64,000 bases of DNA, taken from assembly GCF_000004075.3 (NCBI RefSeq), contig NC_026656.2, positions 13,330,001 to 13,394,000 on the forward strand, given 5' to 3'. Below are positions 24,093 through 37,387 of the stretch, piece by piece. Numbering within the stretch: the first letter of the stretch is position 1; every line of letters starts with the position of its first letter. The notes under the pieces were generated by a model, which was not told the origin of the DNA, did not search any database, and saw only the letters and a program-made list of their open reading frames with translations. The DNA comes from Cucumis sativus. Its lineage: Eukaryota > Streptophyta > Magnoliopsida > Cucurbitales > Cucurbitaceae. A program made the translations under genes and the position numbers.

Positions 24093-24606
24093 TTCCTTTG
24101 ATTTATGCCCTCATTCCTCATCATTCCCTCTTCTTCTTCTTCCTAATTTCACAACTTCCCTTCTGTTCCCGCCCCAGATTCCCAATCTTCATGGGCCCCA
24201 TTTGTTCCACGATCTTTCCTCAACCTTCGTTTTATTAAATGCTCTGACTTTGCTTTCTCATTGCAGTTATTCCGTTGCTTGCTCCACTGTTATGCAAAGA
24301 ATCCGAATAAATCATCCATAAAAGGGTAGCCAGCCAGTCAAGGGTTTTTTTCATCTGCGCACCCGGGTCAGCCTTTTCCTTTTCAGGTTCTTCTCTCAAC
24401 CCTTCTATCCATCCATCCTTTTTTTTCTTCCTTACTTCATTTTTCTTGAATGTTTTCTTGATTAATTTGATTAGTTGTGTTTCCACGTTTTTTTGTGGAT
24501 TTGGGTGTAATACTTAATCTTGGAAATGTGCGATGGATGCAGGAGTTATAAATTGGTTTCTAGAACAGTTCATTTGACTCAGTTTTGAAGTCTTTGAGAA
24601 ACTTCC

Positions 24607-27061
24607 ATGGCTGATAAGTTGGTGCGAAAACAAAGTAAATTGTCTGTGTACCTTTACGTTCCCAATATTATTGGTGGGTATTCAAGTTTCTCTTGTTGTT
24701 GTGTTTGTGTTCTGAAATTTCTCTCTTTAATGTCCTGCTCCTACTCAAGAAGTCAAGAAACCTACTTAATTGCTGAAGTTGGGACACTTTAATGGTTTCT
24801 TGAAATGATCTTTTAACTGAAATGCAGGTTATATAAGGGTTCTCATGAACATTGTTGCCTTTGCACTATGCTTCTCAAATAAAATAATTTTCTCAGTTCT
24901 CTATTTTGTCAGGTGAGTGCTTAACTTCCTAGATTCCCTTTTCTTTTCCAACAATATCTTAATTCAAAGGGGTGGAATTGGGAATGTTTTTTGATTGAAC
25001 TCATGTTTTCAGCTTTGTATGCGATGGTGTAGATGGGTGGTGTGCTCGCAAATTCAATCAAGGTACTTACTTACTCTATTTGTGCTTTTGCCTGCTATAT
25101 GTATACGATCAAATCCTTGTGAAAATGTACATATATTAGATGCAATTATCTGGTGCATATCATGGTTTCTGTCATTATTCTCTTTTATTATCTTTTCTTT
25201 CTGTTATTCGGTAATATGAAAGTTTTTAAGTTTGAACAGAAATAAATGTTTGTAATTTCGTGATACCCAATGTTGAGTACTTTAATTGAACTAAGTGAAA
25301 GAATAACCTGTGCTTGGTGACTTTGACTTATTATGGAATTGAACTGTTATTGCTTTTTTTTTTTTTTGGGAAAAGAAGTACATTAAAGGGCCCTTAAGTA
25401 GTTGCCTATGTAATTTTTTTATTGAAAGGATGGTTGAAGTGCTTTCAATAACTTAAACTATGATAGTCATTTAAAAACAAAAAGTCATTTAAATTGGACA
25501 ATTATCTGTAAATTGTAATGTTTTCTTTAATGATTCAGTTTCGACGTTTGGGGCTGTGCTGGACATGGTAACAGACAGGTAAAATTTTCTTTATCCTTTT
25601 CATCTATATTGCCGTATAAAATATGGAAATTCAGTATACTGCTGGATCTTTTGTGCTTGTTATTATAACTTTATATTGATATCAAGCCCTTCAGGGCATA
25701 CAACCTTGCCCTTGATTGGCAATTTTGATCAGAATCTGCTGTATCACAGGATTAGCACTGCTTGTCTACTAGTAATTCTATCCCAAGTGTACAGGTGAGG
25801 ATTTTATCTATATAATAAGTCTGCTAGTTCCAAGTGTTCTTTGAATGACTAAAAAGTAATTAATCATAAATATTTTAATGTACTCGATGGTTTTAATGCA
25901 GGCCTGGTTTGACTTTCGTATCATTGCTTGCTTTGGATATTGCTAGCCACTGGCTTCAAATGTACAGGTATCATATTTCTTTTCTTTTGCGCTTGATCAT
26001 GTGTTTATTTTTTACCTTCACTGTGCACAATTATATTTCTTAAATCACAAATTGACCTAAAAGCTTAAGCTGATAGGTGAAGTTGAATTTAATTATATCA
26101 TCTAATACTCCTCACTAGGGACATTGCTGCATCTCTGATTTTTTTTTTTGGGTTTACTATTACCTCAGTACCTTTTTGATAGGCAAAGCCAGTCATAAAG
26201 ATGTCAAAGACAGCACCAATTGGCTTTTTAAGGCATATTATGGAAATAGGACATTTATGGCTTACTGTTGTGTGTCATGCGAGGTAATCTTAAATTCTGT
26301 TCCATTAATCTAATTTAAAAATCATTGGTCAGCTGCCACCTATTCTCAATCCCCATTTTCCAATCTCCAGGTTCTTTACATTATTCTGTTTCTTCTGGCG
26401 GAGAAGCAAAATGAGAATTTGATGGATGTAAGTATAGTTTGTAGTTTAGTATATTCGTTTTATGTTGTTGGTTGGACAATTCTCAGTGGTTTGAACTTAC
26501 TACCTTTTTCAGGTTATATCACACTCCATACAACAAAAATCATTCCTCTCACTTTTGGTTGTAATTAGCTTGTTCGGATGGGCAGTGAAGCAAGCTGTTA
26601 ATGTCATACAGGTAACTCATCAAAATCTCTACCTCTTTGTCAATGGCTAGATTCAACAGTGCTCTGTAGGAATGCTTCCCGACATGACTGCCTAAGTTGT
26701 AGTTGAAACTTCAGAATTAATCTGCCTGATTTACACATCCTAGTTCTAGTAAATGATCATTGGGCTTCCATGATAAAAAAATATCATCTCAATGTAATAC
26801 CTAGTGCATCCCGCATCATCTTCTTATCATCATTCACATCAAACAAATAATTAAAATATTTCATAAAAAGAAGAAGAATTTGCCACATGTTCAGGATACG
26901 TTTGAGTATTTTTCTTATTCTCTGCTAGTAATTTGTCCAATTTTAAGTCGAGGGCTTGAATCATCTTCCACTTCTAATATCAACTGTCCTGCTTGTTTCA
27001 GATGAAGACGGCGGCAGATGTTTGTGTGCTTCACGATACCAACAAAAAACAGAAGCCATGA
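24607..27061 (+). CDS. PIS: Phosphatidylinositol synthase (CDP-diacylglycerol-inositol 3-phosphatidyltransferase)
   Basis: Makes phosphatidylinositol from CDP-diacylglycerol and myo-inositol, in ER/Golgi membranes. Ten exons, all GT-AG and in frame: 24607-24673, 24828-24912, 25013-25062, 25539-25578, 25750-25794, 25902-25967, 26169-26283, 26371-26427, 26513-26611, 27002-27061. They give 227 residues, the length I recall for Arabidopsis PIS1. The CDP-alcohol phosphatidyltransferase signature is complete: D58-G59-x2-A62-R63-x8-G72-x3-D76-x3-D80, the Mg2+ and CDP-lipid site. Hydrophobic segments at about 20-50, 80-100, 100-115, 150-170 and 185-205 fit a multi-pass membrane enzyme. A conserved AYYGNRTFMAYCCVSCEVLY block follows the catalytic region. 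The C-terminus ends KKQKP. Introns are short, as usual here. Confidence 0.95.
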
Positions 27062-27839
27062 TAATGAGACCTTTGTAAAATTTGTTTCAGTAAAGAACTA
27101 TTGTCTTGTTGCTCCCATGTCAAATAGTTTGTAGTTTTAAATCATATCTGTTTTGAAAATAATTGATGCAGTTTCTCCTCATACGTGATCTATAAACTTT
27201 TTGCGTTTTACTGTTTAAAAATTGTTCCCTCATGGTTGGTTGCTACCGTATATAGAAATTGGGAAGTTATACTTTGTAGAAATCTTGTATTTTATCCTCT
27301 CTAATATTGGCATTTCATTTCTTATTACTAACAATGAGTAGTCTAGTCTTAAGTAACGAAAATTAATTTAAGATTAAATTAGAAATTGTCCGGAAGAAGA
27401 AAAAGTTAGAAGTTAGGTCTTATGTTCAATAAAATTCTCAATAATAGAAAGCAAATTTATGATCTAATGTACTGTGTAACTTTGTAACTTCAATTTTGGA
27501 CTACAATCGAGAAAGCTTATGCAAAATTATTAATTTGATAATTAGAGTTGATTAAGATTTTATCATAAGATTCAAATCTCTTTGTGCTTAATTGTTTCAA
27601 AAAGCGTATTTAAACCAATGGATGCGCAAATTTAACTAATACAACTATTATAGAGTTTAAAGAAGGAAGTTACTAATTACTTGTTAACTTTTTGGCAACT
27701 GTGTAATTTGAGATATCAAAATATTGCAAGGTGCACTCGAAAGAAAATTTTGCTACAAGCATAATAAACAAACCTTTTATTACTAGCATATTCTTCTAAC
27801 AATGACAATGAAGCAAGAAAACTGTCAAAATGATGAAAA
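27062..27839. other. Convergent 3' flanks of PIS and the Ni/Co transporter
   Basis: The stretch between two convergent stop codons holds the two 3' UTRs and about 400 bases of AT-rich sequence. No open frame or structured element is recognised. Confidence 0.7.
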
Positions 27840-30800
27840 TTAGTAGAGGCTAAACCCAAAATACTGACTGATAAGAATGGCAAATCCAAGAGCAATTGCT
27901 ATAGAGGAAGCAGCCCAGGTGAGCTTCTCTGTAATCCTGGGCACTCTCTCCTTTAATGCTTGAGTACAAGAACCTATGAACACTGTATAACTTCCCATTG
28001 CAACTACAGTACCTACCAAAAACATCACAAGAAATGCAGCTCCAGCCACTCGAGATGGGAGTGCGAGTGCGGGTAATATCATCATCAAAGCATCTGGTTG
28101 TAGCCCGTGGACAATACCTGTCGCGAAAGTTGCAAAACCTATCTTCTTCTTGCCTTCAGATGGATTCTCTAATGCTTCATAAATACTAACATCACCCTCA
28201 CCATTGTCTAAGGCAACGCAAGGAGTAGGAACCTCCGTAGCCTCCCTAATACCCAAGGCACCGATTACAAGCAGAGTAATACCGACGACTCTTGTGCCCC
28301 AAGTACGAATAATTTCGATATGAAGCCGATCTTTCAATAGAAGAAATATGAGGCCGAAGATAACTTGGCCTGCATCATGGCCACAGCCCCAAAGAGCTCC
28401 AACAGCAGCACTTTCCATGCGAGTACGCCCAATGGAAAGGGGAGCCAAAGCAGCAAGATGGTCCGGCCCAGATAATGTGTGTAAACATCCAGCAAAGAAA
28501 CCAGTCCAAGCACTGCTCAATAGTTCAGATCGGAAAAATCTTCCTCCGAAGGTGGCAGCTGATGGACCCCCAGTTGTAGCTGCAGAGTACGCAAAAGCTG
28601 AAGGTGCAAAAACTGGTTGGATCAAGACCAGAATAGCAACACAGAGTGCCATAAATGTCTTGGTAATTTTTGCCTAAAATTTTGTAATATGTAAATTCAG
28701 TAAGTTTCCAAACCAAATGGAAATAATATTTGATAATTGACACATAAAAACAGTAACCAAGTCAAAACTCCTGAAACAAACTATCACAATTTAGCATGAT
28801 GCATTAGAATTAAGCTAGTGTTCCGCAAGCTAATAAAACAAAACAATAATAAGTTCCATGCACACAATAAAATATGGATGATGGAGCAAAACCAAATATG
28901 TAGTATAATTGGACTGGAAACCTGAATGGAAGAGTTTAATGGAATTAGACATGCTAAGCTTAATAAGCATCTCATGTCCACCATAAATTGATAATAAAAG
29001 TACAAGAGAATAAACCAAAAGATGGTAGACTTCAAATCCAGAAGACGTTGGTGTCTTCCTATCTAAATTATATCAGAAAATAATATCTATATTATATTTT
29101 TCATTGATCTACCTTTCAAAGGTACTACTAAAGAATCCATATGGACTTGTTCACTTGCATTATATAGGCTGCTTTGAGGAAAATAAGGGACAAAAGAATC
29201 TTCGATGAGAAATACAAAATATCAAAAGACAATCTTGAATCTGCCATTTTTATGTTTTTTTTTCTGGTGTAAAGATATATAGCTTTGAAAAGCCATAGTT
29301 TTTCTTTCCTTATTGTTAATTGGAAACATCTTTTGCATACAATTTGATTGTTTCCTTTTGTACCACTGAATATCTTTGGATTTTTCATTCTATTAGTGAA
29401 ATGGTCTCTTATCATGTAAATATATATACCAAATTTTTTTTAGTTGGGGGGTTGTGTTTGTAGTCCAGTAGAGGGAATGACGGAATAATAAGATTTAAGA
29501 TTTAAAATCCATCTACGAAATTTAAAAATAAAAAAGAATAATACAGCAGAACTCATACCTTTATGACACATTCCATGCAAAGAACACTAGTTGACAAGCT
29601 AGCTTATCAACAACCTTCACAAGCTAATAATCATAGCCTATCCCCATTAGTTCTAATCTTATTCTTAACTTACCAAAACTGCATCTGAAAATAGTTCCTG
29701 ATAATAACTAAATTTTTTTCATTTGGAGAACGCTACCAACATTTCAGAAATGTTGAGATCATTGATGAATGAATGAATTGAATACAGATCTGCTCCAGAT
29801 GAGATCTATACACATTCAAGATTTAGTAGTGACCCTTAAAGTGAAATTGAAGAGTATGGGGAGTTCCACACTTGGCTCTTGATTAGCCTTCACTTTGATC
29901 GGTTGTTCTTCCTCCTCCCCAGATTCCCATGCCATGTAAATTTTCCAAGAAATCACTCCATTTGAAGAAACTCCCGGAAAACTTATTTCTGAGGAAAATC
30001 TAATAAGATCCAGATTGCAGGTGAGTTTTTGTAGTTTTTCCCTATTCAATCACTCACAATTTTCTCCCTTTTCTTTTGCCTTCAACTGGCCAAGAAAGAG
30101 TGTATTATAAATTAGAATTGTTTCACTTTGATTCTGAACTTTGAGGAATACAAAATCTTCCACCTACAAAGGGATAATCCAGTCCCCAAATCTCTATGGT
30201 GGAGCAAATAGGTGATCCAGACTTTTCTTAGATTTACTACTCCTTCATGGAATACATTAACATTGTCAAGTTGAGGTATCTCCTAGTGAACTTTCTTTTG
30301 TAAGTATTTATTTACTAGAAGATCGTGGACCAATTGAAGAACAGGATTTCTTAGGTACGTTGGATTCCCAAATGAGCTTTAATTCACATAGCAAGGAGAC
30401 TCTCACTTTGGCACAGTTTATGATAGGATATCTCTTTTGGATTTGTTTTGTTGGTATCCATTTTCCACATTTCCAAATCAACCGTTTGCTTTAGCTATGA
30501 AGGAGATGTAGGGTCAAGTATTGAAAAAGAATTGCAAAAGAATTCATCTACTTCCAGCTTCAAAGCGCATAATCCAAGTTTGATCAAAGTTGCAGCTATA
30601 CCCAATTGATTCTTCCCATTTCAGTACTTCTCTATCGTTCATCAACCTTAAAAATTCAAGTTCTGAGGTTAAGACTAGCAAATGATTTTCTTGTGGGGCT
30701 AGAAGCAAGAGGGTGCACCAGTCCTACAAGTTTGGCTAGAAACTTAAAATTACCACTCCAACATGAACATACAGAATGATATCAATTTCAACGGCTCAAC

Positions 30801-31461
30801 AATAGCAGTACAACACAATCATATACCCCCAAAATCTAAGCTTATGCTAATCACATGATTAAAGATAAAAGTTAAGGGAAAGGGAATTTAAATCTCTCCA
30901 TATAATCATTAACCAAACTAGCAAGACACTTAGAATCACAAGAAAACTACTATAATCCCCATTCTCTTTTCCCCTTTCCTGTCCTCTTATAAGGAACAAA
31001 AATTACATTACTCATCAATCAGTGTGCAAACCAGCACTCCAAACACAGAGAATTCATCAAACAACACAGAAATGGAGCATATTGATTTCAATTAGAACAA
31101 AATGCTTCATAAACAACAATGTCCCGAAAACAACACCCACCAACCAAATTTCTCAACATACCTTTCGTTCACCTGAAGGAAAATCTTCAATCTGCTGATG
31201 AAACTGAGGTTTTGGCACCGACCCATCTCGAGAATCATTCAGAGATAGCAAAGTGTTGGAAGAAATAGGGAGAGAAGAAGAAGATAGAATTGGGTTTTCG
31301 TTTCTGGAAGAGAACGAATGAACTCCAGCAAACTCGGAACGAGTCGATGAAGGGAAATGGAGCTTTGATGGGTCAATGCGAGGGAGTCGAGGAAGATGAG
31401 GAAGACGGTTGAGATGGGGTTTTAAAGGGGTTGGAGAAGGAGAATACAGAAGCCTGTCCAT
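27840..31461 (-). CDS. Plastid high-affinity nickel/cobalt transporter-like protein (NiCoT/UreH family)
   Basis: Predicted membrane protein of 377 residues, possibly moving Ni2+/Co2+ or another transition metal; the substrate is not proven for plant members. Two exons on the minus strand: 31461-31162 (100 codons) and 28673-27840, joined in phase 0 across an intron of about 2.5 kb. Exon 1 is Ser/Pro/Arg-rich with few acidic residues in its first 40 positions, like a chloroplast transit peptide. Exon 2 starts KAKITKTFMALCVAIL and a membrane segment with an AFA-type cleavage-like site. Family motifs are HTLSGPDH in an early membrane segment, GHDAGQ, and HGLQPDA in the second half. Six to seven hydrophobic segments are visible. 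Bacterial NiCoTs usually have H-x4-DH; here it is H-x5-DH, as in UreH-like members. I recall At2g16800 and At4g35080 as counterparts. Confidence 0.9.
28674..31161 (-). other. Large intron of the transporter gene with probable repeat remnants
   Basis: Unusually long for this window. Its ends fit GT-AG on the minus strand (donor after 31162, acceptor TTTTAG before 28673). A 77-codon reverse-strand frame at 29816-30049 and coding-like but stop-broken sequence at 30200-30720 suggest an inserted, decayed element. I cannot name it. Confidence 0.55.
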
Positions 31462-33189
31462 GGCTTCTGCTGGAGTTTTTGGATTCTGGGTTGTGAGGTA
31501 AAGAAAGATTTAGCAAAGTGGAGAAGAGGATTTGAGAAGATAAAGTTTGTCGCTCACACTGTTAAAACTAGAAGAATTGGAGAAGATGATGATCCCATTA
31601 ATTCACTTCGTGTTTTATGTTTAATCATATTATCTAATCTTACCAAATTTCCTTTGTTTTCGTATGCCACTTTCATAGTTATGAACTTTCTTCAAATCAA
31701 TTTACCTAAACAAAAATTAGAAAGATTACCTTTTATTAAAATATATATATATATACACACATATTTTTTAAAAGAATTTTAAAAATAGTTTCGAAAACTT
31801 TTTTCTATAATATAATAACATATTATAAATGACACTAAGATTAAAATCCTATAATTATATATAATATATACACAATTACTAATTTTCAAAATTTTATAAT
31901 ATAAATTTTAAAGCTAGAAAATAAGAGTATAATATTTGGATTGAGTTTGGAATATTCTTAGAACAAAATAGAATTTGGTAAGGGCTAAGAACATAGATTA
32001 CTACATTTAAAGGGTTGTTTTGAAGTATTGCCTAACAACTCTATTTTCCTTATTAGATAAATAGACTAAAATGTCCTTTTTAACGGGTGTGATCATCCGT
32101 TTTAATAGTCGAAGTCAGTTTTTTTTTTTTACAAAACTCTCATCAAACTATAGTTGGTTTAGCAAATGTTTAAACTGGTCAATCAATCGATCGGTTTTTG
32201 TCAGGTCGGGATCAGTTTAACATTTAGAAATACTTTTTGAAAATTTTCGATTTGAAATTTTTTACCCTGACCAACACCTCTTGTTTTTCAACCAATCGAC
32301 TTCAATTAGGTTGGTCGGCTCAATTTTTCAGTCCATCATGTTTACTTCTTCTTTCTAAATACAACCAAATTCTAGATAATTGAAAATGGGTTCTAACATG
32401 GACGTTCGTAACTTAAAGATTATTTAATCAAATAACTTATGAATCTTATACACGTGTCTTTGTTAAGAATCTAAACCCTAAAGTAATCGTGATATATGAA
32501 GATATATTTCTATTATTAAAAAAAAGTGTCATCTTTATGAATTTAAGTAAGTAATACATTGTACTTCACTGTAATAAACCGATCGAATAACATCTTTAAT
32601 TTTACAATTTTGAAGTAACGACCTTGATTAGCGATATCGAAAGTTGGATCATTACAATTTATGTATTTACACGCATGACATAAAGTTTGTGTTCCTTTAA
32701 CACCTACTTCCAATTAGGTTGTTATCCACAAAAATATAACAATTGTTGGTATCATTAAACACATTAATTCCAAAACTCATAAAGCTTCTGCAAACAAAGC
32801 TTAATATATTTTAGCTCTAAAATAGTTCTTATGAAAATCAAATTGACCTTAATTATTTCACCAATTTTATCATTGGTTTTATCAGCGAGTGATTGATCTA
32901 AACGCCTACAGTTTTGCTCATTCATCCCATTAATTAGAACTCTCTAGTCAAGTTTCAAAAAATTATCGTTCATCATTTCAACCACGTACTCACAACAATA
33001 TACGAATAAGGAGAAGTGTTCGTTTAACTTACGACTAACTACTTTCATCAACCAAAGAAATCAATACTAGGGTGAAATAAATGTTCCCAAATATCATCAT
33101 CCTCCAACACAATTTGTAAGTTCTTGCTACAACCAAACATCTTCATGATTAACTTTTAACTATCTCCTCTTCTTCTTCTTTTATGTAAT

Positions 33190-33590
33190 GATGTAAATCT
33201 ACTAATGAAAATCGTATATCAATTAAAATCCTAAATTAATAATTATATTAATTTAATTTCTAATCTTTGGTTGTATCAATTTATATCCAAACTAATAGTT
33301 AAGTCAAATTAACCTTTGAACTTTCATAAATGTATCAATTTAAATCCTTCAATTATAAGACAGTAGAAGAAGAACAAGGAAAACCCAAAGAGAGTAGAAA
33401 GAGAAGACAAATCCTCTACTTCATTTGGATATACTTGTAAAAGTTCAAAGTCTAATTTAATATACTATAAGTTTTAAAGTTTAAATTGATATAACATTGA
33501 AGTTCAAGATTTAAATTTATACAAATTTTAGTCTATAGTTTAAATTGATACGATATTCCAAATATTAAGATTTAAATTTATATTTCTAGA
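33190..33590. repeat. Possible fold-back (MITE-like) repeat
   Basis: The left half has TGTATCAATTTATATCC and CCTTTGAACTTTCATAAA. The right half has GTTCAAAGTCTAATTTAATA and TTTAAATTGATATAAC, partly the reverse complement of the left. The inverted arms are imperfect and the boundaries are not defined. Confidence 0.35.
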
Positions 33591-34879
33591 AAAGTCTATT
33601 TCATCATATTTTGATTTTTTTTTTCACCTTTAAATTCCCTTGCATTATAAATTAAATTTGTTTTAAAGGGTCTAAAATTGCATCTTAAATTTGTATACAA
33701 GTTAACAAAATTAAGTATAAAAAGTTCAAATTTATATCTACACTCGAAATATATAGAAAGAACACAACATAATGATTTAAAGAAAGAAAACAAAAAAGTT
33801 CATAAAGCAAATTATTAGTATTACGCAACACTCTATTCATAAATTTGAAAATTGATATTACTGTAAAATTAGCTTTAGTTTTTCAACCTTGAGTAACCAA
33901 ATTAAAAAAAAACCACAACAAAGAAAGGTTTATATTTATAAAATCAATGATAACAAAGCTTGAGAGAGCACTAATGAAATCTCGTTAACTCGTATTTACT
34001 TGTCGTGAAAAAGATATCAATAAAAGCGGAGATATTTTCGAACTTTCTCTCCTCTAGAATCAAATGAGATAAAATTTAAAAGAGTATGAATAAAATCATG
34101 AACACTAATATGTATATGTATAGTTGATGAACAAATCATCTTTACTTATCTCTATGATAGGTATATAATTATATCTTTTCAACACTCTAACAAAATGGAA
34201 AATTTTAAATCTTAATCTATTTGGTCGAGAGTCTAACTAACTGATCTGACTTAACTAATTAAAACATATACTTTCAATTAATATCTAAAAGGGTTAAATC
34301 TTTTCACTTAGGTTGTTTAAATATTAAAATAAAATTAAACCTTAAATTCATTTAGTATTTAGTTTTTTAAATTTCAAAACAAACACTTGAATGTGCAATG
34401 GTCATTCAAAGTAAGTTTTTCGATGAAACCATAATTAAACCAATTATGATTGATTTAGTGAATGTTCAAATTGACTTCAATCATTCAAAAGTATAAGTCG
34501 ATTGATAGATCAATTTAAGGCATTAGAAACTTTTTTTAAATTGTCAGTTTGACTTCTTTTCAAATTGACGTTGAGCAAGCCCCTTCCCTTCTCCATCCGA
34601 CCATCAATAATTCTCTCGATTTTGTTCAGCCAACTTAATTTGCCTAGTTTCCAACTTTGGTTGATTTGATAATATTACTCCTATCTTATTCAATTACGTG
34701 TGAAATAAAACTTCAAAAAAAAAAAATTGCAAAGAAAAGAGAGTTTGGAAAAACAGGAATTTTAATATTAAAGAGGGCGGCAGAATGTGACACATGGGAA
34801 ACTTTGAAGTTATTGATTGTGATGTTTGAAAAAGAATGGATAGAGTTCTTTATTTAAAGGTAAAGGGTTAAGTTTGGTG

Positions 34880-34965
34880 GAGCCGCACCTTTCAATGCCC
34901 GCGCGCGCGCTGGCCCTCGCCCCGCCACGCTCCAACCTGCGCGCTCCACACGCATCCTCGCAATG
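34880..34965. other. GC-rich island with a CG-dinucleotide run
   Basis: Inside a strongly AT-rich gap, about 85 bases are mostly G and C, including GCCCGCGCGCGCGCTGG and GCCCTCGCCCCGCCACGCTC. It is open in one frame (34874-35068), but the product has no family resemblance. There are no promoter features or downstream gene. The origin is unknown. Confidence 0.8.
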
Positions 34966-36942
34966 GACAGCCCCAACCACTCTACACACTTTCTCCCACT
35001 CTCATTTTATTCCACATCCAATGGATTGGATTCTTTTCTTTTTCCTTCTTTTGACTCAACTATTCTAGATATTCTTCAAATTTAGACAAAGTTGATTTCA
35101 ATCCTATTCAACTAGGGAAAATTGAAAATTATGATAAAAAAAAATGTGTATAGATTGTTGTGATTTTATGAACTAATCTTCTGCACAATATACAACCCTC
35201 TGGATTTGTTAAAGATACCAAATGAAATTAATTATCTTTTAGCTTTAAACTTCTGTAATGAATTTTTGTTAGAAAGAGGGAGTTATTTTGTTTCAACAAA
35301 ATAACCAAGTTTTTTAACTATTGTAGCTTTAAAAGAGGAAACTTTAGTAGAAATAGAGGGAGAATAAAAAGACTGATTTGTTCTATTTTGAATCATTTCG
35401 TTGAATAAAAAAGGCTTGGAAACCTTGAAAAGTGGACGTAAGCAAATCTGCTGAATCACTATAATCCACACTTGCATAATCTTCTCATCTCTTCATCCTC
35501 CATAGCTAATTCGAGAGAGATCTTCTCTTGGAACTTTGTTTCCTTTTTTCTCTATCGTTGAGCATGCAAAAGTAAGACAAGCAATGAAGTGAAAAGGTGA
35601 GAAAAAGAGTAGAAGAAGATGAAAAAGGTAAGAGATAAATTTTTTACTTTTTGGAGCTCCATACACGTGTCCCAAGACTAATTTCAAAATACAAAGAATT
35701 CTACTTTTTCTTGAGAATATACAAAATCATATATTACATCATTATATCGTGGATTCATATAAATTGGTTGATGCAATTGCAATGCGGCCGCATAACTTAT
35801 TGCGGTGTATTTATGTGATGAAGCTTCATTTGAATCCCATTTCTTTATCATTTTGTATTTATTTTGTTGTTGAACAACATAAAACCACACATTTTTTTTA
35901 TTGGTTACCACTTGGCTTCCTTCGGAGAACTATTTCTTAAAAAGAATTGGATTGCATTAATAGTCTCATGGGAAATCAATACTTGTAATACTTTCATATT
36001 GTTACTTGCTGGCAATGTATACCTTCATTATAACTTGCATATTATGAATTATTTTTTATTAGTGTATATTTTGATCAGTGATGGAATGGAGGCTTTTTAA
36101 TTCAATAAAAGTGATTTGAAAAAAAAAATGAATGAAGTTTGAATGTGATAATCCTTTCAAAGTTCTTATTGTATACTAAATCATATACATAAAAATTGAT
36201 CATTTGAGAATGCCAATCAAATATACCAACCACTGAAGTTTCTAGTTTGATGAGTAGGACAATTCAAAGTAACATGTTCATTTCATCGAAACATGTAAAA
36301 ATGTTGATACTCTAGGAGAGTTATTTGTCAAAATCTTTGTTCAAACATTGAAAGAAAAATTTTCTTTGTTGGTACTTCAATATGAAGTATAAGGCAATTG
36401 ACAACTGAAGTCTAAGAACAACTTTGAATTTTTTTAAATTTTTTTTTATAACACAAGACTAATAACATGCTTGAGCTCACACTACTAAGGAGAAGAAAAA
36501 AGTTTCTCGTAATTGACTACATAAATCATTGGAAAGTCTCAAGTTTGAATTGCATAAACTTGAAACTTTTTTAAAAATTTCTTTTATAAAACAAAACTTA
36601 ACACGTGTTTAATACTAAGCAACAAAAAAGTTTCTCTTTGTTGACTACATAAACTAATGGAGAGCTCCAAATTTACTATGAAGACGTGTATTCAAAGATC
36701 ATCAAGGAATTTTATACCTCTTTCATGATATAAAGCTTCATATGGGTAGTGTTCAGTGGAAGAAGTTGGAAAATAAGAGTTGTGAATTTCATTCTTTGTT
36801 TGTCCAAAAGAGTTTTGAGTTTCAAAACTAGAAAATATTAATTTTATATCTTATCATAACTTTTTATACTATAGCCTCTAAGAATTCATATCTAAACTTT
36901 GCAACTTTTTACTATTACACTCTTTACTCCAAACATCAAAAA

Positions 36943-37096
36943 GATATCGTATCCACCCGATCAAAACTAAATACTTCATAAACAAATTTTAAAATTAATA
37001 ACAAAAAAACGAACATATTGATATCGTATCCACCCGATCAAAACTAAATACTTCATAAACAAATTTTAAAATTAATAACGAAAAAACGAACATATT
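36943..37096 (+). repeat. Two-copy 77-bp tandem duplication
   Basis: Units 36943-37019 and 37020-37096 start GATATCGTATCCACCCGATC and end GAACATATT. I see a single difference (an A/G in the poly-A-like part), so the duplication looks recent. It lies about 365 nt upstream of the HGSNAT-like start codon. Confidence 0.95.
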
Positions 37097-37361
37097 GATT
37101 AATTTCTTGGTTTTGTTAAGGCACATGATGGATAAAACTTTATGTTTCTGATGAGCTGTATAATCTTTTTTTTTTTTAAATACCATATCATCAAAAGAAT
37201 GCATGAAGAAAATTAATAATTTTCTAATTAATCATGAAATATAATATTCTATATAATAAAAAATAGTTATCAAAAATAAGAAATTAATTTTTAAAAAAAA
37301 GATCTAAAAAATAATATATATATTTTTGAATTACGCATTACATTTTTGTCGGATTTTCCAG

Positions 37362-37387
37362 CCAATGGAAAAAGAGCACTATATAAA
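37362..37387 (+). promoter_or_regulatory. CCAAT and TATA boxes of the HGSNAT-like gene
   Basis: CCAAT at 37362-37366 and TATATAAA at 37380-37387 lie 73-98 nt upstream of the ATG. A TSS near 37415 would leave a leader of about 45 nt. Confidence 0.6.

Larger units (their letters stand above)
31462..37360. other. Transporter promoter and long AT-rich intergenic region
   Basis: The first 150 bases are the transporter leader (CT-rich on the minus strand). After that I find no gene. 33190-33590 has alternating TATCAATTTA and TAAATTGATA motifs that may fold back as a MITE. 34880-34960 is a GC-rich island. 36943-37096 is a 77-bp tandem duplication. Open frames near 34657, 35283-36100 and 37204 are short, AT-rich and without resemblance to any family. 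Confidence 0.55.
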
